Made by a program: the position numbers and the translations under genes | Part shown: in pieces, positions 26,368 to 34,797 of the stretch | Layout: each line of letters starts with the position of its first letter | How positions within the stretch are numbered: position 1 is the first letter of the stretch | Source of the DNA: Halalkalibacter hemicellulosilyticusJCM 9152 | Lineage (GTDB): Bacteria > Bacillota > Bacilli > Bacillales > Bacillaceae_D | Reading direction: 5' to 3' | NCBI RefSeq assembly: GCF_000513115.1 | Contig: NZ_BAUU01000019.1 | Coordinates: forward strand, 35,038-99,037 | Length of the DNA stretch: 64,000 nt | Notes under the pieces: model-generated | Seen by the model: the letters and a program-made list of their open reading frames with translations, nothing else | Told to the model about the DNA's origin: nothing | Database searches by the model: none

Positions 26368-27932
26368 TCACGAGTGCTCCATTGATGAAAGCACCATTTC
26401 TTTTGCATCTTCTAAGTGTATAAGGGCTTCTACATGGTTCATCCTAATTGGTAATTGCGCTATAAGAGGGATGAGCGCTTGATGTAATTGTCCTGATTCA
26501 ACCTCGATTTGTTTAGGGATACTTAGTAGTTGGTGTATCAATTTTATTAGTAGCTTCTGTAGGTTTTCTTCCAAATTATCATGTTGAAGCAACTCAATAA
26601 AGGTAATCATCCCGGTTTGCTTATTCATAGCAATGACAACAAATGGGAAGAAGGGACGGTCATCCTCTTCACTTTGAACAGGCTCTGATGCAAAGAAGGA
26701 ACCGATCTCAAGCGTCACATCTGCCACCTTAAGTCTTTTCACTCGCTTTAGGTCAAGTTCATTAATAAATAAATCGATAGGCTGCTTCGTTTGATGCTCT
26801 AATGCTGGTTCAATATAATCGTTGTACCACATTTGATTTTGATCGAGCCTTCGAGTGAACCAAGGCCCTTCAAATGCCGTTGGGATGTTAGACTTGTTTT
26901 GCCTAATAAAAGGAGCAAGCTCTATTATTTGTTCTAGCAATCCATTTAATATCTCGATTTCTTCATCATTGATTAACCAAGGGTAATAGCCTGGCTTGAA
27001 GCTACGGAACATAGGCCATTGCTTCTTGCATGAAACGAGGCATTGTGTGCTTTAATAAACTCATAGTCCTCACGTTCAAGCTCGTCCCGATCGGATAGAG
27101 ATAAGAGGATTGAACGTTGTTCGAACAAAATCGCTTCATGATGATGAAACTCGCCATTCAATGTAGAATACAAGGCTTTTAGTCCATCATTTCCCAAATA
27201 GCATGCGAGGCCGAATTCCTCCTTCATTGCCCCTAATACGGAGCAATAAGCATAGTTCTGTATGGTCGGAACCCAAATGACGATAATTTGATCATCATTT
27301 AGACATTCCCATAGAGCCAATTGGTTAAATGTTTGTGCTAAATCGAGTAAATGAGCCTCTTTATTCTGAAGAGCAGGTTCAGAAGCGATCTCCTTTAAAA
27401 TATTTGAGTGTTCAGCTAATTGGATATTAATCATCTCGCGCAACGCTTCATTATCTAACTTATCTTGAATTGCTTCACTAAAAGGGTCTTCACCAGGTGC
27501 AGGTCTTATTGCTTTGAGACAATAAGGGTATTCGATTTCTGGTTGGGGTTGAACGATTTTCTCTAAAATAATCTCATGCTGCCAACCTTCACCAAGGTCA
27601 TATGTATATATGCAACGATCTTTCTCTTTTTTGAAATGTGTCTTTAAGCGCTCGTTTTCAGTCTTTAAAGCTGGATTGAATGCGTTGAATTGCGGAAAAA
27701 ATATCCGGAAATTATCTGCTACATCATCTGGAGTAGTTGGTTCAATGAATGTTGTTGTTCGTTGTCCATTCGTCTTCCTCATTTCAAATTGGTGTAGATG
27801 CATGTCATTCCAATCAAACATCATTTGAATCAACTCATCTAAGTCTTCGAAGGTACTCTCACTATCAATTAATAGGCGACGCCAAATGGGTGGTTTTATA
27901 TGAGATAACGTTATTTTCAACTGAAAAATCAT
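26368..27932 (-). pseudogene. Plasmid pRiA4b ORF-3-like family protein, split by a one-base frameshift
   Basis: Two adjoining frames form one gene. The N-terminal frame (ATG 27932, behind AAGGAGGATTTTG) begins MIFQLKITLSHIKPPIWRRL, the pRiA4b ORF-3 fold, with the hallmark YTYDLGEGWQHEI near residue 117. It ends ...IKAHNASFHARSN and then reads into an unrelated tail. The next frame resumes with KQWPMFRSFKPGYYPW and runs to 26368. Adding one A to AGAAG at about 27022-27028 joins them as SFHARKQWPMFRSF, a full protein of about 520 residues. The family occurs in many bacteria with no firm function. As sequenced the gene is broken; an error in the read is quite possible. Confidence 0.75.
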
Positions 27933-27999
27933 CAAAATCCTCCTTGCGTTGTCGAATTCGTCATTTATGTAAAAGTAAAGGAATAATATGTTTGTCCTA

Positions 28000-28422
28000 T
28001 TACTTTGCCATTCTATTTCCCCTTCTATTAACGATCATAAACAGCATCAAAAAGCTAATAATACCTAATTGATTTACGCCAATATCAAGTATTCGGCCAT
28101 CACGATTAAAGAACGGCTGTATGATTTCAAGAGCAATACTAAATGAAAAGCAAATGATAAGTGTTAGTCTCCATTTTTTTAAACATGTGTATAATAAGCC
28201 TGTTAATACGAAAAAGGATACATAATGTCCGATTTTTTGGATGGTCAAAAAAGGTTCTTGACGAGATAACGTATAAGGCTCCATGAACTCAGAATAATTA
28301 GGAACAACGAAAGAAAAGCGAATAATCCCATCAGAAATGAATAATGTAAAGCTACTTGTACAATACAAAATAAACACAAAAAGAGACCATATTAAAAGAA
28401 GGAGCCATTTAGTTACATGAAT
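28000..28422 (-). CDS. VanZ-family membrane protein, start codon unusual
   Basis: A small VanZ-like protein of about 140 residues with four predicted helices. Family features are IGHYVSFFVLTGLLYT and the loop RDGRILDIGVNQLGI (D-x-x-x-N pattern). VanZ of the teicoplanin system gives low-level glycopeptide resistance; most relatives have no known job. The first standard codon, GTG 28377, has no ribosome site and would cut off part of helix 1 (WLLLLIWSLFVFILYC). Back from it the frame stays open to an ATT at 28422 that lies 9 bases after GAGGAG. An ATG at 28429 is out of frame. So the start is either ATT or hidden by a base error. Confidence 0.6.
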   Translation of the reverse strand: MHVTKWLLLLIWSLFVFILYCTSSFTLFISDGIIRFSFVVPNYSEFMEPYTLSRQEPFLTIQKIGHYVSFFVLTGLLYTCLKKWRLTLIICFSFSIALEIIQPFFNRDGRILDIGVNQLGIISFLMLFMIVNRRGNRMAK

Positions 28423-28519
28423 GTGTCATCACTCCTCTGACGCATATTAGATCTTCCATAACATTTCTATACGGATTGTTTAAATCCTGCTGTATGTTAA
28501 GAACTCTTAAAGATGTTCT

Positions 28520-29338
28520 TTAAAATAAGCTTTTGCCATATAGCCACGGGAGTATGTGTTTCATAAAAATGGTTAAGCGAACCCCGTTGCCAATAGGATA
28601 GCGAAGTCTTGTTAGTTTTTCTTGACGAGATAATTTGACGACTAGATGAGCGACCTCTTTTGGGTCTCCATATGCTGGAGATGTCTTTTTAATATGCTGC
28701 TTGAGCGCAGCGAGTGTACGTTGATAAGGTGAGTGTTCATGTGTACGTATGTTGGCAAGTCCAGACGACCAAATGTTTGTTTGATAGGAGCCAGGCTCGA
28801 TAACAGCGACCTGTACGTTGTAAGGCGCAAGTTCTAGTCGAAGACTCTCTGTATAGCCTTCTAACGCTTGCTTTGAAGCCACATAAGCTGACAAACCGGG
28901 AAAGCCAATACGGCCGCTAATACTACTCATCATTAGTATGGTTCCTTTTCTATTCGTTCGCATGTGTGGAAGAATAACTTGAGTCATGGCGATAACACCG
29001 AAAAGGTTCGTTTCAAATTGCTGACGATAGGCATCAATGCACAATTCTTCAGCAAAACCGGCTTGGGCAATGCCGGCATTGTTAATGAATAGAACAATAG
29101 GTGATATTGATTGAATGTAGTCTTGAAACGCTTGAATGGAAAGGGAGTCGGTGACATCAAGCTCGGTGACACGAATTCGTTTAAGAATTTGAGGGTCTTC
29201 GATAGCCTCATGTAATACATGCTTCTTTGATTGATTGCGCATTGTCGCTATAACGGTAAATCCAGCCTTTGCTAGTTCAATCGTGATGTGGAGACCGAAT
29301 CCACTTGAAGCACCTGTCACTATTGCGAATTTTTCCAT
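28520..29338 (-). CDS. Short-chain dehydrogenase/reductase
   Basis: A 272-residue classical SDR. The cofactor motif is TGASSGFG at about 8-15, the structural NNAGIAQAG is near 87, the catalytic Ser lies in MMSSISGRIG near 138 and the YxxxK in YVASK near 153. The downstream EPGSYQTNIW is the usual loop after the active site. Such proteins reduce carbonyls or oxidise alcohols on lipids, retinoid-like or sugar substrates; none can be named. The ATG follows AAGGAGAGGGACAAGC. It lies 60 bases downstream of the broken GntR gene in the same direction and may share its transcript. Confidence 0.9.
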   Translation of the reverse strand: MEKFAIVTGASSGFGLHITIELAKAGFTVIATMRNQSKKHVLHEAIEDPQILKRIRVTELDVTDSLSIQAFQDYIQSISPIVLFINNAGIAQAGFAEELCIDAYRQQFETNLFGVIAMTQVILPHMRTNRKGTILMMSSISGRIGFPGLSAYVASKQALEGYTESLRLELAPYNVQVAVIEPGSYQTNIWSSGLANIRTHEHSPYQRTLAALKQHIKKTSPAYGDPKEVAHLVVKLSRQEKLTRLRYPIGNGVRLTIFMKHILPWLYGKSLF

Positions 29339-29397
29339 GCTTGTCCCTCTCCTTCCTATTATAACAGGTCAGCACAACGCTGCTACCGTGGCTTTTC

Positions 29398-30023
29398 CTA
29401 TCCAAAACGCCTTTTCACTTTTTCATAATAAGTGTGCAGTAGCTGTTTAATTTGCTCGAAATCTTGCTTAGCCAATGCATCGACAAGCTGTTGGTTCATT
29501 TCATTAGCTGAGTAATGACTTTGATGCGGGGTACGGATGTAATTGACGATCGAAAAGCGAATAATTTTATCGAAAAAGCCGTCAATGACTTTAAGCATTT
29601 CCTTATTGTTCGTCCCTGAAATCATCGTTCGTAAAAATGAAATTGAGTGGCGTGAATAGCTAAATAATCTTGATTGCTCGTACATGTATACTGCTTTTTC
29701 AAATGATAATGTAATAGCTCGACATCGATATCCAGTTCTTCTGGTTTTTGATAATAAAATTGATAGAATTGAAAGGAGAAAATGACCTCGAAAATTTCGA
29801 GGAACTCTTTATAAGAAATGTCACGTACTAATATACCGCGATTTTTTACGGTTTCTAAAAATCCTTCGCGCTCTAATTGGGAAATGGCTGCTCTGACAGG
29901 GGTGCGACTCATTGCCAATGTTTTTGCTAGCTCATTTTCAGATAGAAGTGTACCAGGCATATATTCCCCATTTATTAAACGTTCCTTTAGAAAATCAAAT
30001 GCTTTATTTTCAAGTGGCTGCAT
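29398..30023 (-). pseudogene. GntR-family regulator (FadR/FCD subfamily) interrupted by a one-base deletion
   Basis: The N-terminal frame has a GntR winged helix: FLKERLINGEYMPGTLLSEN, then ELAKTLAMSRTPVRAAISQL and a wing LETVKNRGILVRD. The FCD ligand domain starts, reads YLAIHATQFHF and breaks at a T run. The second frame continues LRTMISGTNNKEMLKVIDGF to 29398. Adding one base to the five-base run at 29633-29637 (T on the coding strand) restores HFLRTMIS and a protein of about 208 residues, normal for FadR-type regulators. ATG 30023 is favoured, 6 bases after GTTGGAG. It is divergent from a PhnD-type importer operon and very likely controls it through the palindrome at 30203. Confidence 0.82.
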
Positions 30024-30202
30024 GTTCATCTCCAACTTTCTACATTAAATCCAATTTTAATAACCATCTTGTTTTCTATCATAGCGTTCCTTTCCTTTCA
30101 TTGTAAATAGATTATCGCTCATAACTTGTTTTACAAAATCTTTACGACTTTTGAATACCGTCTTTATAGAAGCTTAACAATGTGCTGATATTCTTTAGTT
30201 AT

Positions 30203-30228
30203 ATACAAGGTTGTATACAACCTTGTAT
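30203..30228. promoter_or_regulatory. Perfect 26-bp palindromic operator, probably for the GntR/FCD regulator
   Basis: The half-site ATACAAGGTTGTA is followed by its exact reverse complement. Its centre, TTGTATACAA, fits the GntR/FadR-type consensus (GTnTAC or TnGTnnnACnA). It lies between the divergent regulator and binding-protein genes, about 25 bases before the latter, where a bound repressor would block transcription. Confidence 0.75.
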
Positions 30229-30252
30229 TCTAATGCGATGAGGATGGTGAAT

Positions 30253-31167
30253 GTGGTGAAAAAAGTAGGTTTAATGTTGCTATGGATGACGGTGCTATTG
30301 ATCTTTACAGCGTGTTCGGAAGACTCGAGTACGAAAGAGGTGGATGAGAATGGTTGGCCAACGACATTACGAATGGGAATGATGGCGACAGAGGATGACA
30401 ACAATATGGCGCGTTCATCAAGTGCTTTTGCTGAGGATTTAGCAGAAGAGTTAGGGATCGAAGTTGAGATGTTTGAAGGTCAAGACTACAATATGATGAT
30501 TGAAGCGATGCGGGCAGAACAAATTGATTTGACGAATTACGGGCCGTTTGGTTATATTATCGCCGTTGAGCGTAGTGGGGCACTACCTTTAGCAATCTTA
30601 GGAGAAAGTGAAGAATCAGCGATGTATCAAAGTGTCATTATTGTACCAGCCGATTCGCCCGTTGAAAGGTTAGAAGAGTTAGAGGGAGAGGATTTCCTCT
30701 TTGTTGATCCAGCTTCGACCTCAGGACATTTGTTCCCAAGAGCTTCCATGCTATCACAATTAGGAATTGAAAATGAGCAGTTAGAAGGCTATTTCAATAG
30801 TGTTACATATTCCGGGGGGCATGATAAATCGATTTTAGCGATTGCGAACGGAGATGCAGCCGGTGCGGCGGTTTGTGAGTTCTGTGTGGAAATGTTTGCT
30901 GAATCAGGCTTGTTTGATCCAAGTGATGTTCGTGTCATTCAAACAACTGATCCAATTCCTGGAGGTCCTTTAGCTTATAGAGACGGTCTGCCGGAAGATT
31001 TAGTTGAGAAAATCAAAGACTTTGCTCTTTCTTATCACGAGAAGAATCCGGAATATTTCGAGGTGATGGGGATGAAAGGGTATTTTCCCGTTGAGGATAG
31101 TGATTTTGATGTTATCCGAGAGACGGCCGAGTTATTAAATATGTCACCAGAAGAGATGCTGAATTAA
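30253..31167 (+). CDS. phnD: Phosphonate/phosphite-type ABC transporter substrate-binding lipoprotein (PhnD family)
   Basis: About 304 residues. The signal peptide ends in the lipobox IFTAC, followed by a PhnD-like domain (TLRMGMMATEDDNNMARSSS). The ligand loop is NYGPFGYIIAVE and the later VDPASTSGHLFPRA is typical of phosphonate, phosphite or phosphate binding proteins. The start is uncertain: GTG 30253 or 30256 lie well behind AGGATGGTGA. An ATG far upstream would overlap the operator and is rejected. It is the first gene of a five-gene operon (binding protein, ATPase, two permeases, phosphatase). Phosphonate is a family-level guess; phosphite, phosphate or an organic phosphate are equally open. 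Confidence 0.88.
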   Translation: MVKKVGLMLLWMTVLLIFTACSEDSSTKEVDENGWPTTLRMGMMATEDDNNMARSSSAFAEDLAEELGIEVEMFEGQDYNMMIEAMRAEQIDLTNYGPFGYIIAVERSGALPLAILGESEESAMYQSVIIVPADSPVERLEELEGEDFLFVDPASTSGHLFPRASMLSQLGIENEQLEGYFNSVTYSGGHDKSILAIANGDAAGAAVCEFCVEMFAESGLFDPSDVRVIQTTDPIPGGPLAYRDGLPEDLVEKIKDFALSYHEKNPEYFEVMGMKGYFPVEDSDFDVIRETAELLNMSPEEMLN

Positions 31168-31181
31168 GGGGGACGATCATT

Positions 31182-31952
31182 ATGGCATTGTTAGAAGTTA
31201 GACGACTATCAAAAGTCTATTCAGACGGTACAACGGCGCTTCAGGATATTAGCTTTGAGCTACATAATGGAGAGTTTATTGTCATTATCGGTCCGAGTGG
31301 AGCTGGGAAAAACACGCTTTTACGCTCGATTAATCGTCTTGTTAAACCAACAGCCGGCGAGTTGTTATTTAAAGGCCAAGAGATTGTAAGTGCAAATGCC
31401 TCTCAGTTAAAGAAGCACCGACGTGAGGTAGGGATGATTTTTCAACGGTTTAATTTAATTGAGCGTTCTTCTGTTTTGCGCAACGTTCTTCATGGACGCC
31501 TAGGTTATATGAATATAGTTAGAGCGGTGTTGAGCCTTTTTTCAAAAGAAGATAAGGATGAAGCGATTCGCTTTTTGGAGCGAGTTGGCTTAGGTGAACA
31601 AGTGTACAAGCGTGCCGATGAATTAAGTGGTGGTCAGCAGCAACGTGTAGGGATCGCGCGGGCCATTGCGCAAAAGCCATCTCTCATTTTAGCTGACGAA
31701 CCGATTGCGAGCCTTGATCCGGTTTCCTCAGAAATTGTGATGGATCAGCTCTACTCCATTTGCAAAGAAGAAGGGATTGCTTGTCTTTGTAATTTACATC
31801 AAGTTGATGTAGCGAAGAAATATGCGACTCGTATTATCGGAATTAATAATGGAGAGAAAGTATTCGATGGGCGTCCAGAAGAGTTAACAGATACGATCAT
31901 TGAGCGAATTTATCGTGGAAGTAAAGAGCAGAAGGAGGAAATGGCTTCGTGA
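31182..31952 (+). CDS. phnC: Phosphonate-type ABC transporter ATPase (PhnC family) with altered Walker A
   Basis: A 256-residue ATPase with signature LSGGQQQRVGIARA near 145, Walker B LILADEP near 168 and switch His in NLHQVDVA near 203, as in PhnC. The Walker A reads GPSGAGKNTLL: the Ser that normally follows the catalytic Lys and helps hold magnesium is Asn. One base change (AGC to AAC) explains it. If real it should weaken ATP use strongly. ATG 31182 follows AAGGGGGACGATCATT. Its end overlaps the next permease gene. The name rests on the neighbouring phnD and phnE types. Confidence 0.88.
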   Translation: MALLEVRRLSKVYSDGTTALQDISFELHNGEFIVIIGPSGAGKNTLLRSINRLVKPTAGELLFKGQEIVSANASQLKKHRREVGMIFQRFNLIERSSVLRNVLHGRLGYMNIVRAVLSLFSKEDKDEAIRFLERVGLGEQVYKRADELSGGQQQRVGIARAIAQKPSLILADEPIASLDPVSSEIVMDQLYSICKEEGIACLCNLHQVDVAKKYATRIIGINNGEKVFDGRPEELTDTIIERIYRGSKEQKEEMAS

Positions 31953-32740
31953 AACAGGAACACCTTCTTGAAGTGCGCCGTAATAAGAACATGCTTGTTT
32001 GGAGCTTCGTCATCGTCCTAGTCCTGTTAACGATATGGTCTGCATTTGAAACAGGCTTTTCGATCCCTTCTCTTTTTTCAGGAGCGACTCAAGCTGTTTC
32101 GTTTATGATTTATGATTTATTTCCACCTGATTTTTCTGTGCTAGCAAGCTTAATTCCTCCGGCACTTGATACAATTTACATGAGCTTTGTGGCGATGGTC
32201 ATCGGAGCGATTATCGCAACGGGCTTAGCTTTTTTGGCGGCAGCAACGACGTCACCACATCCAAGTGTGCAAATATTCATGCGGGGGTTTAGTTCGTTAT
32301 TCAGAAATATTCCTGTGTTTATTTGGGCGATTGTTTTAACGGCTTCTTTTGGTCTTGGGGTATTAGTTGGGACGTTATCTTTAATTATCGTTTCTGTTGG
32401 AGCGCTGACGCGAGCATTTGCAGAGGTGCTTGAGGAAATTGATATGGGTCAACTAGAAGCGGTTAAGGCAACTGGAGCGAACTATTTTCAAGTATTAGCA
32501 CAAGGTGTCATCCCGCAATTTTTGCCGGGCTTCTTCGGATGGTCGTTATACATGCTAGAAATTAATGTACGTGCTTCAACGATTATTGGAATGGTTGGCG
32601 GTGGAGGATTAGGCTTTGTCATTCAGTCTAATATTAAGCTATTCCAATATGGACAAGTATGTATGGGCGTTATTCTCATTTTGTTTATTGTTCTAATGAC
32701 AGAGTGGCTAACAAATCAAATTAGGGAGCGAATTATATGA
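31949..32740 (+). CDS. phnE: Phosphonate-type ABC transporter permease (PhnE family), first copy
   Basis: A 263-residue permease with about six helices. The EAA-type loop is near LEAVKATGANYFQVLAQGVI, and the LFRNIPVFIWAIVL segment is typical of PhnE. The GTG start overlaps the phnC stop and the gene stop overlaps the next ATG, so the subunits are translationally coupled. With the second permease it should form the membrane channel, each supplying one half. Confidence 0.9.
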   Translation: MKQEHLLEVRRNKNMLVWSFVIVLVLLTIWSAFETGFSIPSLFSGATQAVSFMIYDLFPPDFSVLASLIPPALDTIYMSFVAMVIGAIIATGLAFLAAATTSPHPSVQIFMRGFSSLFRNIPVFIWAIVLTASFGLGVLVGTLSLIIVSVGALTRAFAEVLEEIDMGQLEAVKATGANYFQVLAQGVIPQFLPGFFGWSLYMLEINVRASTIIGMVGGGGLGFVIQSNIKLFQYGQVCMGVILILFIVLMTEWLTNQIRERII

Positions 32741-33546
32741 GAGGAGATATCGTCGTTCATAAGGCTGAAACAAGTCAGCGTGAAAAGAAAAATCGCTTTA
32801 TGCGGAGCGTACTTATAGGTGCTATACTCTTTTTCTTCTTCTCGTTGTATCAATTAAGTATTGATTACGGTAGGTTGTTCTCAGGTGTGTGGACCTTTCT
32901 CCAAACGTTGACAGTCATGGTTCCACCTGATTTCACCTATTGGCGAGAAGTGTTAGCAGCAGCATTAGAGTCGCTTCAAGTGGCAATTGTCGGGTGTGTC
33001 CTTGCGATTATCATTGGTTTTGGGTTAGCATTCCCAGCAGCCGAGAATTTAACACCTCACCGAACGATTTCGTGGCTGTTAAAAGGGTTCGCCTCACTTG
33101 TACGAGCCATACCTACGTTAATTTGGGCACTTATTTTTATTGTTGCCGTAGGAATGGGCCCTTTTCCAGGAATTTTAGCAATTATGATTGGATCAATTGG
33201 GATGTTAATTAAAGTTTTTGCTCAATCGATTGAAGAAGTAGATCAAGGTGTCATTGAGGCCATGCAAGCAACGGGAGCGAATTGGTTTGCGGTCATTGTA
33301 CAAGGCGTCATTCCTACTGTTATGACTGCCTTATTAGCTTGGTGCATTATGCGCTTTGAAGGCGATATTGCGGAGTCAACGATTTTAGGTGCGGTTGGTG
33401 CTGGTGGAATTGGCTGGGAGCTGATGCATGCGATGCGCCTCTATCGCTTTGACCAAGCGTTCTTTGTCGCACTCGTAATCTTTGTCATGGTATTTAGTGT
33501 TGAATTTGTATCAAATAGATTGAAAATGAAATTAAAGCATACATAA
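32737..33546 (+). CDS. phnE: Phosphonate-type ABC transporter permease (PhnE family), second copy
   Basis: A 269-residue homologue of the preceding permease, with LVRAIPTLIWALIFIV and the coupling loop IEAMQATGANWFAVIVQGVI. The overlap ATGA with the previous gene and a 14-base gap to the phosphatase gene support one operon. Two unequal PhnE proteins are common in Gram-positive importers of this class. The product lies in the plasma membrane. Confidence 0.9.
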   Translation: MRGDIVVHKAETSQREKKNRFMRSVLIGAILFFFFSLYQLSIDYGRLFSGVWTFLQTLTVMVPPDFTYWREVLAAALESLQVAIVGCVLAIIIGFGLAFPAAENLTPHRTISWLLKGFASLVRAIPTLIWALIFIVAVGMGPFPGILAIMIGSIGMLIKVFAQSIEEVDQGVIEAMQATGANWFAVIVQGVIPTVMTALLAWCIMRFEGDIAESTILGAVGAGGIGWELMHAMRLYRFDQAFFVALVIFVMVFSVEFVSNRLKMKLKHT

Positions 33547-33560
33547 ATGGTGGTGGAAGA

Positions 33561-34346
33561 ATGAACGTACAACAACCGAATCGATTAATAGAATTTACAG
33601 GAACATTTAATTTTCGTGATCTAGGTGGCTATGAAACAACGGATGGACGAAGAGTGAAATGGGGCAAGATTTTTCGGTCTGGAAATATAAGTATGCTAGA
33701 TGAACAAGATATGAGACAAGTGCAGCAGTTAGGAGTTACAGCGATTTGTGATTTGCGTGCGGATGATGAACTAGAACGATTTCCAACCCCTTTCATGGAA
33801 TTCATTCAGTTGTATCATGTTCCTGTCATTCCGAGTAATGGGGAAGAAGAGTATCGTCAAGCACTTGATTTAACGGAAGAATTTGTCAAAAGAATATCAA
33901 AGCCTGGGGATTTATTAACACAATTAAATGAGAAAATGACTGATCATACAAAGGCGTATCGAAAGGTATTTGATGTGTTATTAGAAGAAGAAGGAGCCGT
34001 TCTTTTTCATTGTATGGCTGGAAAAGATCGTACCGGAGTGATGGCTGCACTTATTTTAAGTGTCCTAAATGTTCCGAGAGAGATCATTGTAGAGGATTAT
34101 TTATATACGAATCGTTCATCAGATCGCTTAAAGCAAAGCTTAGCCACTCATAATCATGAGCATATCAAAAAGCTAGATACTAAGGTGGTTGAGGCGATGC
34201 TTGAAGCTCGTACAGAATACATTGAAGCTTTTTTTAAGAAGATTGATCAAGATTATGGAAATGTTTACAAGTACATGACGAATGCAATCGGATTATCGGA
34301 AGCCGAAATTCAGTTGTTGCAAGAGAAATTATTGGAACGAGTATAA
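33561..34346 (+). CDS. Tyrosine-phosphatase-like CX5R phosphatase
   Basis: A 261-residue protein of the Y_phosphatase3/DSP-like family. The N-terminal block FNFRDLGGYETTDGRRV is typical. The catalytic loop is FHCMAGKDRTG near residues 155-165, with Cys and Arg in CX5R spacing; the general acid is probably one of the Asp in the DLRADDELERF region. It has no signal peptide. Family members dephosphorylate proteins, phosphoinositides or small phosphates. It ends the phnDCEE-type operon, where no phosphonatase or C-P lyase gene is seen, so it may release phosphate from the imported compound; this is inference. The ATG follows GGTGGTGGAAGA. Confidence 0.88.
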   Translation: MNVQQPNRLIEFTGTFNFRDLGGYETTDGRRVKWGKIFRSGNISMLDEQDMRQVQQLGVTAICDLRADDELERFPTPFMEFIQLYHVPVIPSNGEEEYRQALDLTEEFVKRISKPGDLLTQLNEKMTDHTKAYRKVFDVLLEEEGAVLFHCMAGKDRTGVMAALILSVLNVPREIIVEDYLYTNRSSDRLKQSLATHNHEHIKKLDTKVVEAMLEARTEYIEAFFKKIDQDYGNVYKYMTNAIGLSEAEIQLLQEKLLERV

Positions 34347-34370
34347 GAGGTGTGATAACCGATAACGCGC

Positions 34371-34590
34371 TACATGTGGACTTTTCATTCCGCTATTCTC
34401 TCTATGTTGCTCTTTTTCGTGCCGTATCGGTTCCTCGTTCCTCTATTTTGGCTTTAATGACTCAATTCGAACTCAATTGCTTGATTAGTGGAATGAGGAT
34501 TACCTTTTCTTTTAAATGGGGGTTGTTTCCTCTGTATAGCAGAATAAGGATTACCTATTGGCTAGCACATGGGTATTCGAAATGAGGAGG
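34371..34590. repeat. GGAATGAGG-module intergenic repeat, copy D
   Basis: On the left are TTCATTCCGCTATTC (34385-34399) and CGGTTCCTCGTTCCTCTATT (34428-34447). On the right are GGAATGAGGATTACCTTTTC (34490-34509) and the weaker AGAATAAGGATTACC and GAAATGAGGAGG. The left module matches copy B almost base for base; the right matches copies A and B. It follows the phosphatase gene. The short frame crossing it is not believed. Confidence 0.6.
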
Positions 34591-34683
34591 GGTGGCTTCA
34601 CTTGGCGCCAGCTTGATATAAGAACCCTACTCGTTTTAAAACCAAGTAACTGGTTAAAAGGCACTAGAGAAGTTAAAAACTAG

Positions 34684-34721
34684 AGGGCACTGAAAAGTCA
34701 ATTTGTACTTTTCAGTGCCCT
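34684..34721. terminator. Dispersed CACTGAAAAAGT hairpin, copy 5 (terminator)
   Basis: AGGGCACTGAAAAGT / ACTTTTCAGTGCCCT, a perfect 15-bp stem with the loop CAATTTGT. It has one A fewer in each arm than the other copies; both arms changed together, so pairing is kept. It lies between the phosphatase operon and the convergent zinc-ribbon gene. Confidence 0.75.
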
Positions 34722-34797
34722 TCTTAATACGATTTTAACTGTGGAGGCAAAAATCGTGAAATATTTTCATACCTGAATTGTCATAAATGTTTGTTCA

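Noticed and set aside
34352..34585. A 77-codon plus-strand frame in copy D of the module repeat
   Set aside because: Non-coding repeat; composition follows the modules and no ribosome site is present.
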